Below are positions 52,819-59,967 of a DNA stretch of 64,000 nt, piece after piece. The translations under genes and the position numbers were made by a program. This DNA comes from Pseudocitrobacter cyperus (GTDB lineage Bacteria > Pseudomonadota > Gammaproteobacteria > Enterobacterales > Enterobacteriaceae). The notes beneath the pieces were generated by a model. It saw only the letters and a program-made list of their open reading frames with translations. It had not been told where the DNA came from and did not search any database. How positions within the stretch are numbered: position 1 is the stretch's first letter; every line of letters begins with the position of its first letter. The stretch is from positions 62,001 through 126,000 of the forward strand of contig NZ_JAYMYY010000008.1 in NCBI RefSeq assembly GCF_039889165.1, given 5' to 3'.

Positions 52819-54168
52819 ATGACAGATTTTGTCGTCGCCAAATTTGGCGGCACCAGCGTAGCCGATTTTGATGCCATGAACCGCAGCGCGGACGTGGTTC
52901 TCTCCGATTCCCGCGTCCGTTTAGTGGTGCTCTCCGCCTCCGCAGGCGTCACCAACCTGCTGGTTGCGCTGGCCGAAGGCCTGGAAGCAACCGAGCGCTT
53001 CGCTAAACTTGATGCCATCCGTAATATTCAGTTCTCGATTCTGGAACGTCTGGCAAACCCGAACGTCATTCGCGAAGAAGTGGAACGCCTGCTGGAAAAT
53101 ATCACCACGCTTGCGGAAGCGGCTTCTCTGGCCACCTCAACTGCGCTGACCGATGAACTGGTCAGCCACGGCGAGCTGATGTCCACCCTGTTGTTCGTAG
53201 AAGTGCTGCGTCAGCGCGATGTGCAGGCACAGTGGTTTGATGTGCGCAAAGTGATGCGCACCAGCGATCGCTTTGGCCGTGCCGAGCCCGACGTCGCCGC
53301 GCTGGCGGAACTGGCGACGCAGCAGCTTGCGCCGCGTCTTGCAGAAGGCATGGTCATCACCCAGGGGTTTATCGGTAGCGAAGCCAAAGGCCGCACCACC
53401 ACGCTTGGCCGTGGCGGCAGCGACTATACCGCCGCCCTGCTGGGCGAAGCGCTACATGCCACCCGTGTCGATATCTGGACGGATGTGCCGGGTATTTACA
53501 CCACTGACCCGCGCGTCGTCCCCACGGCAAAACGCATTGATGAAATCGCCTTTGAAGAGGCCGCTGAAATGGCAACCTTCGGCGCGAAAGTGCTGCACCC
53601 GGCAACGCTGTTGCCTGCCGTGCGCAGCGATATTCCCGTCTTTGTCGGTTCCAGCAAAGATCCGCAGGCGGGCGGTACGCTGGTGTGCAATAAGACCCAG
53701 AACCCACCGCTGTTCCGCGCGCTGGCCCTGCGTCGTAAGCAGACGCTGGTCACGCTGCACAGCCTGAATATGCTGCACTCCCGCGGTTTCCTGGCGGAAG
53801 TTTTCGGCATTCTGGCGCGCCACAATATCTCCGTCGATTTAATCACCACCTCAGAAGTGAGCGTGGCGTTAACGCTGGATACCACCGGCTCAACCTCCAC
53901 CGGCGATACGCTGCTGACGCAGTCGCTGTTGATGGAGCTGTCCGAACTGTGCCGCGTGGAAGTAGAAGAGAACCTCGCGCTGGTGGCGCTGATTGGTAAC
54001 GACCTCTCCAAAGCCTGCGGCGTAGGGAAAGAAGTATTTGGAGTTATGGAGCCGTTCAACATTCGTATGATTTGCTACGGCGCATCCAGCCATAATCTTT
54101 GCTTCCTGGTGCCAGGTAGCGAAGCCGAACAGGTTGTGCAGAAGCTGCATCATAATTTGTTTGAATAA
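52819..54168 (+). CDS. lysC: Lysine-sensitive aspartokinase III
   Basis: A 449-residue kinase, E. coli length, making aspartyl-phosphate for lysine, threonine and methionine. The ATP/aspartate site is VVAKFGGTSVADFDAMNRSA and LGRGGSDYTAALLGEA; two ACT domains near the C-terminus (LHSLNMLHSRGFLAEVFGIL and LVALIGNDLSKACGVGKEVF) bind lysine for feedback inhibition. ATG 52819 lies 12 bases after GAGGCAG. The last 18 bases, including the TAA, are repeated exactly at 58170-58187, after rtcR. Confidence 0.98.
   Translation: MTDFVVAKFGGTSVADFDAMNRSADVVLSDSRVRLVVLSASAGVTNLLVALAEGLEATERFAKLDAIRNIQFSILERLANPNVIREEVERLLENITTLAEAASLATSTALTDELVSHGELMSTLLFVEVLRQRDVQAQWFDVRKVMRTSDRFGRAEPDVAALAELATQQLAPRLAEGMVITQGFIGSEAKGRTTTLGRGGSDYTAALLGEALHATRVDIWTDVPGIYTTDPRVVPTAKRIDEIAFEEAAEMATFGAKVLHPATLLPAVRSDIPVFVGSSKDPQAGGTLVCNKTQNPPLFRALALRRKQTLVTLHSLNMLHSRGFLAEVFGILARHNISVDLITTSEVSVALTLDTTGSTSTGDTLLTQSLLMELSELCRVEVEENLALVALIGNDLSKACGVGKEVFGVMEPFNIRMICYGASSHNLCFLVPGSEAEQVVQKLHHNLFE
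54151..54168 (+). repeat. 18-bp direct repeat, left copy (lysC 3' end)
   Basis: CATAATTTGTTTGAATAA encodes His-Asn-Leu-Phe-Glu-stop of lysC. The same 18 bases recur at 58170-58187. The copies bracket the nucleotidyltransferase-slipin-rtcR block, as attachment-site duplications do. Confidence 0.85.
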
Positions 54169-54183
54169 ATTGGCACGGAATAA

Positions 54184-54212
54184 TGCCCGACAAGCAATAT
54201 CGCTGTCGGGCA
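54184..54212. terminator. Hairpin between lysC and the nucleotidyltransferase gene
   Basis: Perfect 9-bp stem TGCCCGACA/TGTCGGGCA between convergent genes. It has no T-run on the plus strand and a short one on the minus (TTATTCCG), so it more likely ends the island transcript. Confidence 0.6.
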
Positions 54213-54218
54213 ATATGA

Positions 54219-55004
54219 TCACACCATCACCGTTTGATAAAGCAGTTTATCAAGCGCGCTGACATTTCCCGTTCGGGCATCTGGCAACGTAGGTGTCACT
54301 TCGCCTCTCGCCAGTTCCGAGTGGATGAATGCATGCAACAACGGACGCCGCATGCCATATTCCGCTTCACCTGCGCGCATTTTACGCACCAACAATTCGT
54401 CTATCTCCCGACGCAATGCGGTCTCCAGATCGCTACCTGCCAATAGCTCGGCAAAACGCATCGGTGGAGCGCCTTTTCCTGCCTCAATCCAGCGAACTGC
54501 CAGCAGCGGACGCAGTACGTAGAAGTATTTTTTCAATCTGACTTCATCCCCCTGCAGATAACCACGAAAGTTTTTCCGCGCCATTGAGAGGTAGTGCCAG
54601 CGTGCGCGAAGCGGTGAGAACCAATGAGGGATCTGCTCTTTCAGCGCCGAAAATGTCACATCGTCCTGCCGATAAACGATTGGCGAATCCAGCCATTCGA
54701 TAAGCGTCGGGTTTGCCCCTTTTAGTAGACCAAGAGCCTTACGCCACTCCCAACCACAAACATCCAGCTCATCATCTATCGGCAGTTCGATCACATCTCG
54801 CTGGGGCTCAACCCGCAAATACCATTCCGGCGGGTGAACATATAAAAAGCGCACGTCGTAATCACTATCAGGCGAGGCGAATCCCCAGCCCCGGCTACCG
54901 AATTCACAGGCAAAAAGCACCCTTACATCATAACGGCGCTCCACCTCTTCGAGCTGTCGTAACACCCGCTCGCGCATCGCGCCGTTAACGCCGTTATTCA
55001 TCAT
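54219..55004 (-). CDS. RNA-repair-associated polymerase-beta-type nucleotidyltransferase (RlaP-like)
   Basis: A 261-residue nucleotidyltransferase of the DNA-polymerase-beta superfamily, YcgL/RlaP type. The catalytic motif is CEFGSRGWGFASPDSDYDVR: Gly-Ser at residues 36-37 and the metal-binding Asp48 and Asp50. The downstream helical region (HYLSMARKNFRGYLQGDEVR, KKYFYVLRPLLAVRWIE) is characteristic of the group found in rtcR-linked RNA-repair operons. It starts 5 bp after the slipin stop, so they are one operon. The likely substrate is an RNA end, but this is inference. No rtcB ligase or rtcA cyclase is nearby. Confidence 0.82.
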   Translation of the reverse strand: MMNNGVNGAMRERVLRQLEEVERRYDVRVLFACEFGSRGWGFASPDSDYDVRFLYVHPPEWYLRVEPQRDVIELPIDDELDVCGWEWRKALGLLKGANPTLIEWLDSPIVYRQDDVTFSALKEQIPHWFSPLRARWHYLSMARKNFRGYLQGDEVRLKKYFYVLRPLLAVRWIEAGKGAPPMRFAELLAGSDLETALRREIDELLVRKMRAGEAEYGMRRPLLHAFIHSELARGEVTPTLPDARTGNVSALDKLLYQTVMV

Positions 55005-55009
55005 TTACT

Positions 55010-56137
55010 CTACCCTTTTATATTCACTAAACCGTGTAGCAGCTGGTCAAGACCGCCAAAGACCGAGATTTTATCGATACGCTCAGCCACCTTTTCTAAG
55101 GTCTCCATTTCCTTGAGCCGCAGCGCAACCGGGTTGTTTTCCATGACTTTGGCTGTGTTTAAAAGCGAACGCGTTGCAGCCGTCTCTTCACGTCGACGGA
55201 TAACGTTCGCCTGCGCCGATTTCTCCGCTTCAACGACCTTCGCCAGGATGGTTTTCATTTCGCCCGGCAGCACAATGTCCTTCACACCTAAAGACGCGAT
55301 TTCAATACCCAATGGCGCCATACGGGCTTTCACCTGTGCGCTCACCACCTGATCGATAACCTGCTTATCTTCCAGCAATTCATCGAGCGTGCGTGTTCCC
55401 ACGGCTTCACGTAGCGCGAATTGCAGCTCGCGGTACAAGTGATCTATCGGTTTCGCCAGTTGTCCAAAAGCCTGTAAAACATCCTGATAACGCCAGTTAG
55501 CCGCCAGATTCAAACGAAGATTCACTTTGTCTTTGGTCAGAATCTCCTGCCCGCCCACTTCCAGAACCTGAAGTCGGGTATCGACCGCCTCGGCCTCCAC
55601 AAGGTGATTCACCTTCCACCAGGCACTCAATCCGGGTGACAGCAATGCCTGTGTTTCACCATCAACTTTTAAAACCCCCACATGCCATGCAGCGATAGAT
55701 ACCGTGAGAATAATATCGCGCCCTTTTACCGCACCACTGCGTCGTGGCTGTAACACCGCGTTCATAACCTCCGCAGGGACCTGAACCTGCCGCGTATCCA
55801 TACGCATCACGTGCATCTCCTCAATAGGCTTCCAGTACAAACGACGAGTGGAAGGCGCGAGAATCTCTTGCAACACGCCATTGATATACAAGGCGCCTGC
55901 TTCAGAATCGGTTAAATCCGCGATCACGCAGTAACGTTCAACCCATTCTGGCTGATAGCGACGCAGCCAGTTCGCCAGTACTTCAGGCACTTCGCCACCG
56001 TCCAGGTTTACCACCAACACATCCGGCGTGGTGAACCAGGATAAACGATGTTCGCCTGCTTCCAGGACACTGTAGTAATCGCCATTTTTTGCCAGTAATC
56101 CCAACTGACCTTTTCGTATTGTGATTTTCTTCGACAT
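55010..56137 (-). CDS. Slipin (SPFH/band-7 family protein)
   Basis: A 375-residue protein. Residues about 100-310 form an SPFH/band-7 domain: AWHVGVLKVDGETQALLSPG, LNLAANWRYQDVLQAFGQLA, ALREAVGTRTLDELLEDKQV, APLGIEIASLGVKDIVLPGE. A coiled-coil follows (VVEAEKSAQANVIRRREETA), as in stomatin/slipin oligomers. There is no clear N-terminal membrane helix; the N-terminus KKITIRKGQLGLLAKNGDYY is beta-rich, a variant seen in RtcR-linked slipins. ATG 56137 follows AAAGGAACAG. It is the first protein gene of the sigma-54 transcript and lies 5 bp before the nucleotidyltransferase gene. Confidence 0.88.
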   Translation of the reverse strand: MSKKITIRKGQLGLLAKNGDYYSVLEAGEHRLSWFTTPDVLVVNLDGGEVPEVLANWLRRYQPEWVERYCVIADLTDSEAGALYINGVLQEILAPSTRRLYWKPIEEMHVMRMDTRQVQVPAEVMNAVLQPRRSGAVKGRDIILTVSIAAWHVGVLKVDGETQALLSPGLSAWWKVNHLVEAEAVDTRLQVLEVGGQEILTKDKVNLRLNLAANWRYQDVLQAFGQLAKPIDHLYRELQFALREAVGTRTLDELLEDKQVIDQVVSAQVKARMAPLGIEIASLGVKDIVLPGEMKTILAKVVEAEKSAQANVIRRREETAATRSLLNTAKVMENNPVALRLKEMETLEKVAERIDKISVFGGLDQLLHGLVNIKG

Positions 56138-56149
56138 TTTCTGTTCCTT

Positions 56150-56424
56150 TTAAAAATCAGGTGCGAGTGCAGAGGCGAAGCGACAGGGGAACTCCCTTTT
56201 GCCTGCCGCACGGCATCATTACCGGCAGCCTGTTTTGCGAATTGCCACCTGCACAATCCACGGTTTTGTTCGGTGAATAACAACCAGTGTTCATTGAGTA
56301 AATGAATCGGGAATCGAACCCTTGCGTGTCATCGACTGAGACGGAACGCTCTCGGGAAAACAGCCTCAACTGCTCCTGGGGCGCCGGCGGGGTTTTAATC
56401 CCCTGCATTTTCAGCATGTTGACC
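56150..56424 (-). ncRNA. Structured leader RNA of the slipin operon with tRNA T-arm-like module
   Basis: About 275 nt lie between the sigma-54 start point (estimated) and slipin. On the minus strand, positions 56309-56321 read GGGTTCGATTCCC, a tRNA T-arm. A possible D-arm-like hairpin (AGCAGTTGAGGCT) lies upstream within 56355-56377. Other hairpins are GGGG/CCCC at 56389-56403 and CTGCCG/CGGCAG near 56199-56225. No acceptor stem could be built, so it is not a tRNA. It might be a Y-RNA-like tRNA mimic, an RNase P-processed RNA or a leader ORF. Ends are inferred. Confidence 0.4.
56157..56417 (-). CDS. Possible small leader ORF, P4-phage Ash/Icd-leader-like
   Basis: An 86-codon frame (MLKMQGIKTPPAPQEQLRLF ... 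FDSRFIYSMNTGCYSPNKTV ... CGRQKGVPLSLRLCTRT) fills the slipin leader and ends 19 bp before the slipin start. It has no ribosome site and would begin about 8 nt from the predicted transcript start. From memory, the segment resembles small ORFs in the immunity leader of P4-type satellite phages (Ash-like), but this could not be checked. It overlaps the T-arm-like sequence, so either the RNA or the protein may be the conserved object. Confidence 0.3.
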   Translation of the reverse strand: MLKMQGIKTPPAPQEQLRLFSRERSVSVDDTQGFDSRFIYSMNTGCYSPNKTVDCAGGNSQNRLPVMMPCGRQKGVPLSLRLCTRT

Positions 56425-56434
56425 GATGAAGTTA

Positions 56435-56451
56435 TTGCCAGAAGCGTGCCA
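56435..56451 (-). promoter_or_regulatory. Sigma-54 promoter of the slipin operon
   Basis: On the minus strand TGGCACGCTTCTGGCAA has the perfect -24 element TGGCACG and -12 GC with the required GG-N10-GC spacing. It points to the leader and slipin. RtcR, encoded divergently, is a sigma-54 activator, so regulation is self-contained. Confidence 0.88.
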
Positions 56452-56520
56452 GAAGAAGAAAATCACGATAAATATTTATAATCATATGATTAATAATGGT
56501 TTTATTTTTTCAGTCCGTAA

Positions 56521-56542
56521 CAGGCATTGCCTGCCTGTCAGG
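56521..56542. promoter_or_regulatory. Candidate RtcR upstream activator site
   Basis: CAGGCATTGCCTG (6-bp palindromic arms) adjoins CCTGTCAGG, together 22 bp, about 70-107 bp upstream of the sigma-54 promoter, the usual distance for enhancer-binding proteins. The 56461-56516 stretch between is A/T-rich and could bend or bind IHF. Confidence 0.6.
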
Positions 56543-56587
56543 AAAAATTTATCTTTTGATATCAATACTTATTTTTATGGATAAACC

Positions 56588-58168
56588 ATGAAAAAACGGC
56601 GGGTGGTGATTGGCGTCCTGGGTACAGTCCTGGATAAACGCGGCAAGCGAGCAAACCGATTTAAGAAATGGCGGCCCACTGTAGGATTATGCCAGCAGGC
56701 TGATTTCCCCATAGACCGCCTGGAATTACTCCACCAGCCACGTGATGAAAACATGGCGCAACGGCTGGCAGAAGACGTTGCCCTGCTCTCGCCTCGCACC
56801 GATGTACGTCCACATACCGTGACGATTAATGACCCGTGGGATTTTGAAGAGGTTTACGCCGCCTTTCTCGACTTTGCGACACATTACCCTTTTGATACCG
56901 AGAATGAAGAGTATCTGGTGCATATCACCACCGGTACGCATGTGGCGCAGATTTGCTGGTTCCTGCTCACGGAGGCTCGCTATCTTCCCGCCAGCCTGCT
57001 GCAAACCAGCCCGGCGCCGAAAGATTCGTCTGATGAAGCCATCGCAGCAGGCAAGTACTCGGTTATCGACCTTGATTTAAGTCGTTACTCCACCCTGACT
57101 AGTCGTTTTCAGCACGAACAGCAGCAATCGGTCTCTTTTCTGAAAGCCGGTATCGAGACGCGGAACGTCACATTTAACAAACTGATTGACCAGATTGAGC
57201 GCGTGGCCCTGCGTTCCTGTGCACCCATCTTGCTTACCGGGCCGACCGGTGCCGGGAAATCATTTCTGGCAAAACGGATATTTCAGCTTCGTCAGTCGCG
57301 TCATCGGGTCGACGGAAAATTCGTGGCCATCAACTGCGCCACATTGCGCGGCGATAACGCCATGTCCACGCTGTTTGGGCATGTCAAAGGCGCATTTACC
57401 GGTGCATTAACGCCACGCGCCGGTTTGCTCCGGGAAGCCAATGGTGGCGTGCTGTTTCTTGATGAGATCGCCGAACTGGGGCTGGACGAACAGGCGATGC
57501 TGTTAAAAGCCATTGAGGAAAAAACCTTCTTCCCATTTGGCTCTGATAAAGAGGTGCATAGCGATTTTCAACTGATTGCCGGCACCCATCGCGATATGCG
57601 CCAATGGATCGCCGAGGGGCGTTTTCGCGAAGACCTTTACGCCCGTATTAATATGTGGAGTTTCGCACTGCCAGGACTGATACAGCGGCGGGAAGATATC
57701 GCCCCCAACGTTGAGTATGAGCTGGGGCGATTTACGCGTGAACAACAATCACAGGTGCGTTTCGATAAAGAGGCGCGTGAGCGTTATCTCTCCTTTGCCT
57801 GCTCGCAACAAGCAGTATGGCGTGGAAACTTCAGGGAATTAAGCGCATCGATCACGCGTACGGCAACACTTGCAGAGAAGGGGCGCATAACGCTCGCTGT
57901 CGTCGATGAAGAAATTGCTCGCTTAAAGGCAGAGTGGCAAACCACAGGTGAAGCGACGATCATTAATCAGGAAATTGATCTCTTTGATCAGCGCCAACTG
58001 GAGACCGTTCTGGACGTATGCCGTACCAGCGCATCGCTTTCAGAAGCAGGAAGAATGCTGTTTGCTGTCTCCCGGCAGAAAAAGGCCAACCCTAACGACG
58101 CCGATCGATTACGTAAATATCTGGCACGTTTTGGATTGAGCTGGGAGAGTATTCACAGGGGAACATGA
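56588..58168 (+). CDS. rtcR: RNA-repair transcriptional activator RtcR
   Basis: A 526-residue sigma-54 activator (E. coli about 532). Residues 1-175 are a CARF-like Rossmann ligand domain (RRVVIGVLGTVLDKRGK...). The AAA+ domain has Walker A GPTGAGKS (218-225), GAFTGA (268-273, contacts sigma-54) and Walker B GGVLFLDEI (286-294). The C-terminal helix-turn-helix includes SLSEAGRMLFAVSRQKKANP. RtcR normally senses RNA-damage signals, probably cyclic-phosphate-ended RNA, and induces rtcBA; here the divergent target is slipin plus nucleotidyltransferase. The 18-bp lysC repeat begins 1 bp after its stop. Confidence 0.94.
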   Translation: MKKRRVVIGVLGTVLDKRGKRANRFKKWRPTVGLCQQADFPIDRLELLHQPRDENMAQRLAEDVALLSPRTDVRPHTVTINDPWDFEEVYAAFLDFATHYPFDTENEEYLVHITTGTHVAQICWFLLTEARYLPASLLQTSPAPKDSSDEAIAAGKYSVIDLDLSRYSTLTSRFQHEQQQSVSFLKAGIETRNVTFNKLIDQIERVALRSCAPILLTGPTGAGKSFLAKRIFQLRQSRHRVDGKFVAINCATLRGDNAMSTLFGHVKGAFTGALTPRAGLLREANGGVLFLDEIAELGLDEQAMLLKAIEEKTFFPFGSDKEVHSDFQLIAGTHRDMRQWIAEGRFREDLYARINMWSFALPGLIQRREDIAPNVEYELGRFTREQQSQVRFDKEARERYLSFACSQQAVWRGNFRELSASITRTATLAEKGRITLAVVDEEIARLKAEWQTTGEATIINQEIDLFDQRQLETVLDVCRTSASLSEAGRMLFAVSRQKKANPNDADRLRKYLARFGLSWESIHRGT

Positions 58169-58169
58169 A

Positions 58170-58187
58170 CATAATTTGTTTGAATAA
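58170..58187 (+). repeat. 18-bp direct repeat, right copy
   Basis: CATAATTTGTTTGAATAA, identical to the end of lysC at 54151-54168, starts one base after the rtcR stop. It is followed 27 bp later by a strong terminator, which looks like the original lysC terminator. Confidence 0.85.
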
Positions 58188-58214
58188 TCCCCTCTCACGC
58201 GATAAACAATACCT

Positions 58215-58242
58215 ATGGCCGGGCTCGAACCCGGCCATTTTT
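58215..58242 (+). terminator. Terminator after rtcR (probably the ancestral lysC terminator)
   Basis: ATGGCCGGG/CCCGGCCAT stem, 6-base loop, TTTTT tail. Confidence 0.9.
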
Positions 58243-58285
58243 ATAACAAACAACGCAAACACAACGCTATCGCAAGGAATACAAC

Positions 58286-59227
58286 ATGCTCGCTGTTCTG
58301 ACCCGGCTGTTCCCGTTATGGGCGCTGCTGCTCTCCGTTATTGCTTATTACACGCCGCCCACCTTCACAGCCATCGGCCCGTGGGTGCCGACTCTGCTGA
58401 TGCTGATTATGTTCGGTATGGGCGTGCATCTCAAAGTGGACGATTTTAAGCGCGTGCTTTCACGTCCGGCACCGGTTGCGGCGGGGATCTTTCTGCATTA
58501 TCTGGTGATGCCGCTCGCCGCCTGGCTGCTGGCGTTGCTGTTTAAAATGCCCCCCGAACTCTCCGCCGGTATGGTGCTGGTTGGCAGCGTCGCCAGTGGG
58601 ACGGCATCCAACGTGATGATTTATCTGGCGAAAGGCGACGTCGCGCTGTCAGTCACCATTTCCTCTGTTTCAACGCTGGTTGGCGTAATTGCCACGCCGT
58701 TGCTCACCCGTCTGTACGTCGATGCGCATATTCAGGTTGATGTAATGGGCATGCTGTTAAGTATTCTGCAAATCGTGGTGATCCCCATTGGCCTGGGGCT
58801 GATTGTTCACCACCTCTTCCCGCGGGTGGTCAAAGCGGTGGAGCCTTACCTGCCCGCCTTCTCCATGGTATGTATTCTGGCGATCATCAGTGCCGTGGTG
58901 GCCGGTTCCGCATCACACATTGCCTCGGTCGGTTTTGTGGTGATTATCGCGGTGATCCTGCATAACACCATCGGCCTGCTCGGCGGATATTGGGGCGGGA
59001 AACTGTTCGGCTTTGATGAATCCACCTGCCGCACACTGGCGATTGAAGTGGGGATGCAAAACTCCGGCCTCGCCGCCGCGCTGGGAAAAATCTACTTCGG
59101 CCCACTCGCGGCGCTGCCCGGCGCGCTGTTCTCGGTGTGGCACAATCTTTCCGGCTCCCTGCTGGCGGGTTACTGGTCCGGGAAGCCGATTGATGAGAAG
59201 GCTCGGGATGCGGTGAAAGAGGGATGA
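58286..59227 (+). CDS. panS: Ketopantoate/pantoate/pantothenate sodium symporter PanS
   Basis: A 313-residue bile-acid:sodium symporter-family protein with 9-10 membrane segments. Sodium-site motifs are GSVASGTASNVMIYLAKGDV near residues 97-116 and TLAIEVGMQNSGLAAALGKI near 251-270. It matches Salmonella PanS, which imports ketopantoate. AAGGA precedes ATG 58286. If the upstream block is an insertion, panS was originally next to lysC. Confidence 0.88.
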   Translation: MLAVLTRLFPLWALLLSVIAYYTPPTFTAIGPWVPTLLMLIMFGMGVHLKVDDFKRVLSRPAPVAAGIFLHYLVMPLAAWLLALLFKMPPELSAGMVLVGSVASGTASNVMIYLAKGDVALSVTISSVSTLVGVIATPLLTRLYVDAHIQVDVMGMLLSILQIVVIPIGLGLIVHHLFPRVVKAVEPYLPAFSMVCILAIISAVVAGSASHIASVGFVVIIAVILHNTIGLLGGYWGGKLFGFDESTCRTLAIEVGMQNSGLAAALGKIYFGPLAALPGALFSVWHNLSGSLLAGYWSGKPIDEKARDAVKEG

Positions 59228-59258
59228 ATTACAGCCCGGTGAGGTGAACTTGCCGGGT

Positions 59259-59597
59259 TTAGCCTACTTGCAGTGTGACGGGTTTCCCCAACCTCACCAA
59301 CATCATAACCAAAGCGTCCAGGGTGAATTTATTGGTTTTATGATTCACAACGTCCGAAACCCGTGGTCGGGAAATATTTAATTTCAGGGCGGCGTCAGCT
59401 TGTTTCAGTTTGTGCTCGTTAATCCAGACGGAAATTTCCTGCATCAATTGCTGTTTAAGCGCAATGAGTTGCTCAACTTCTCGTTCAGCGTCCAGAAAAA
59501 GCTGTTGCGCTTCTTCGCCACTAAATCCCAGTTCAGAAAATATATTGGCATCCGCAGGCGTCACGTGATGGATTTTGACATCAATGGAGGAGCTCAT
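59259..59597 (-). CDS. HigA-type antitoxin (XRE family)
   Basis: A 112-residue protein with a C-terminal XRE helix-turn-helix (LKQADAALKLNISRPRVSDV, VNHKTNKFTLDALVMMLVRL) of the HigA2/YlmI-type, 'XRE antitoxin partnered with Gp49-like toxin'. The start overlaps the toxin remnant's stop (ATGA). An 18-bp palindrome upstream of the toxin is a likely autoregulatory operator. The antitoxin is complete, though its toxin appears damaged. Confidence 0.8.
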   Translation of the reverse strand: MSSSIDVKIHHVTPADANIFSELGFSGEEAQQLFLDAEREVEQLIALKQQLMQEISVWINEHKLKQADAALKLNISRPRVSDVVNHKTNKFTLDALVMMLVRLGKPVTLQVG

Positions 59598-59770
59598 TTT
59601 CGGTTCCTTAACTCTTGCTGTACCGCCTGATAACGGGCTTTTGCAATACGTTTATCTTGCTCAGAAGTGCGCTGTGTCTTTTTGCCGAAACAGTGCAACA
59701 CATAAACAGCGTAAGTCATCAAATGACCGACCCAGGCAATAGGTCTCGACGCTTGCCTGATTGAAAGCAT
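59594..59770 (-). pseudogene. HigB/Gp49-like toxin with internal deletion
   Basis: A 58-codon frame, too short for the family (about 100-115). Its start, SIRQASRPIAWVG, resembles the N-terminus of Gp49-like toxins (RPIxWVG). It then passes directly to MTYAVYVLHCFGKKTQRTSE, the usual C-terminal strand and tail. The middle 45-50 residues, with the RNA-cleaving region, are missing without loss of frame. It is the first gene of the antitoxin operon and overlaps the next start by 4 bp. Confidence 0.7.
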
Positions 59771-59780
59771 AACACATCCT

Positions 59781-59798
59781 TGTATAAAATTTTATACA
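59781..59798. promoter_or_regulatory. Palindromic operator of the toxin-antitoxin operon
   Basis: TGTATAAAATTTTATACA is a perfect 18-bp palindrome 11 bp upstream of the toxin start. It contains a -10-like TATAAAAT, so bound antitoxin would block the promoter. Confidence 0.75.
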
Positions 59799-59967
59799 TG
59801 CATTATTTGTGATGTTCACATACTTTGTCCAAACACAGGCATTACGCTAATTCAGGAGCATTTATTCGTCACCAGGGAAATAAATAATCTGCGATGCGCT
59901 TTCAGCATTAGTTTCTTTCGCACAATTTCCCGTACACTGGACTCTCTGGCCAACTGAGGGCACCACC

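Noticed and set aside
54170..54188. Possible sigma-54 promoter TTGGCACGGAATAATGCCC after lysC
   Set aside because: The GG to GC spacing is 11 instead of 10, and it would read against the nucleotidyltransferase gene.
56309..56377. A complete tRNA gene in the slipin leader
   Set aside because: T-arm and a possible D-arm are visible, but no 7-bp acceptor stem, CCA-proximal pairing or anticodon stem could be drawn.
58215..58242. GGGTTCGAGCCC (minus strand) looks like a tRNA T-arm
   Set aside because: It is the loop and stem of a perfect 9-bp hairpin followed by T residues on the plus strand, so it is a terminator. No other tRNA parts are present.
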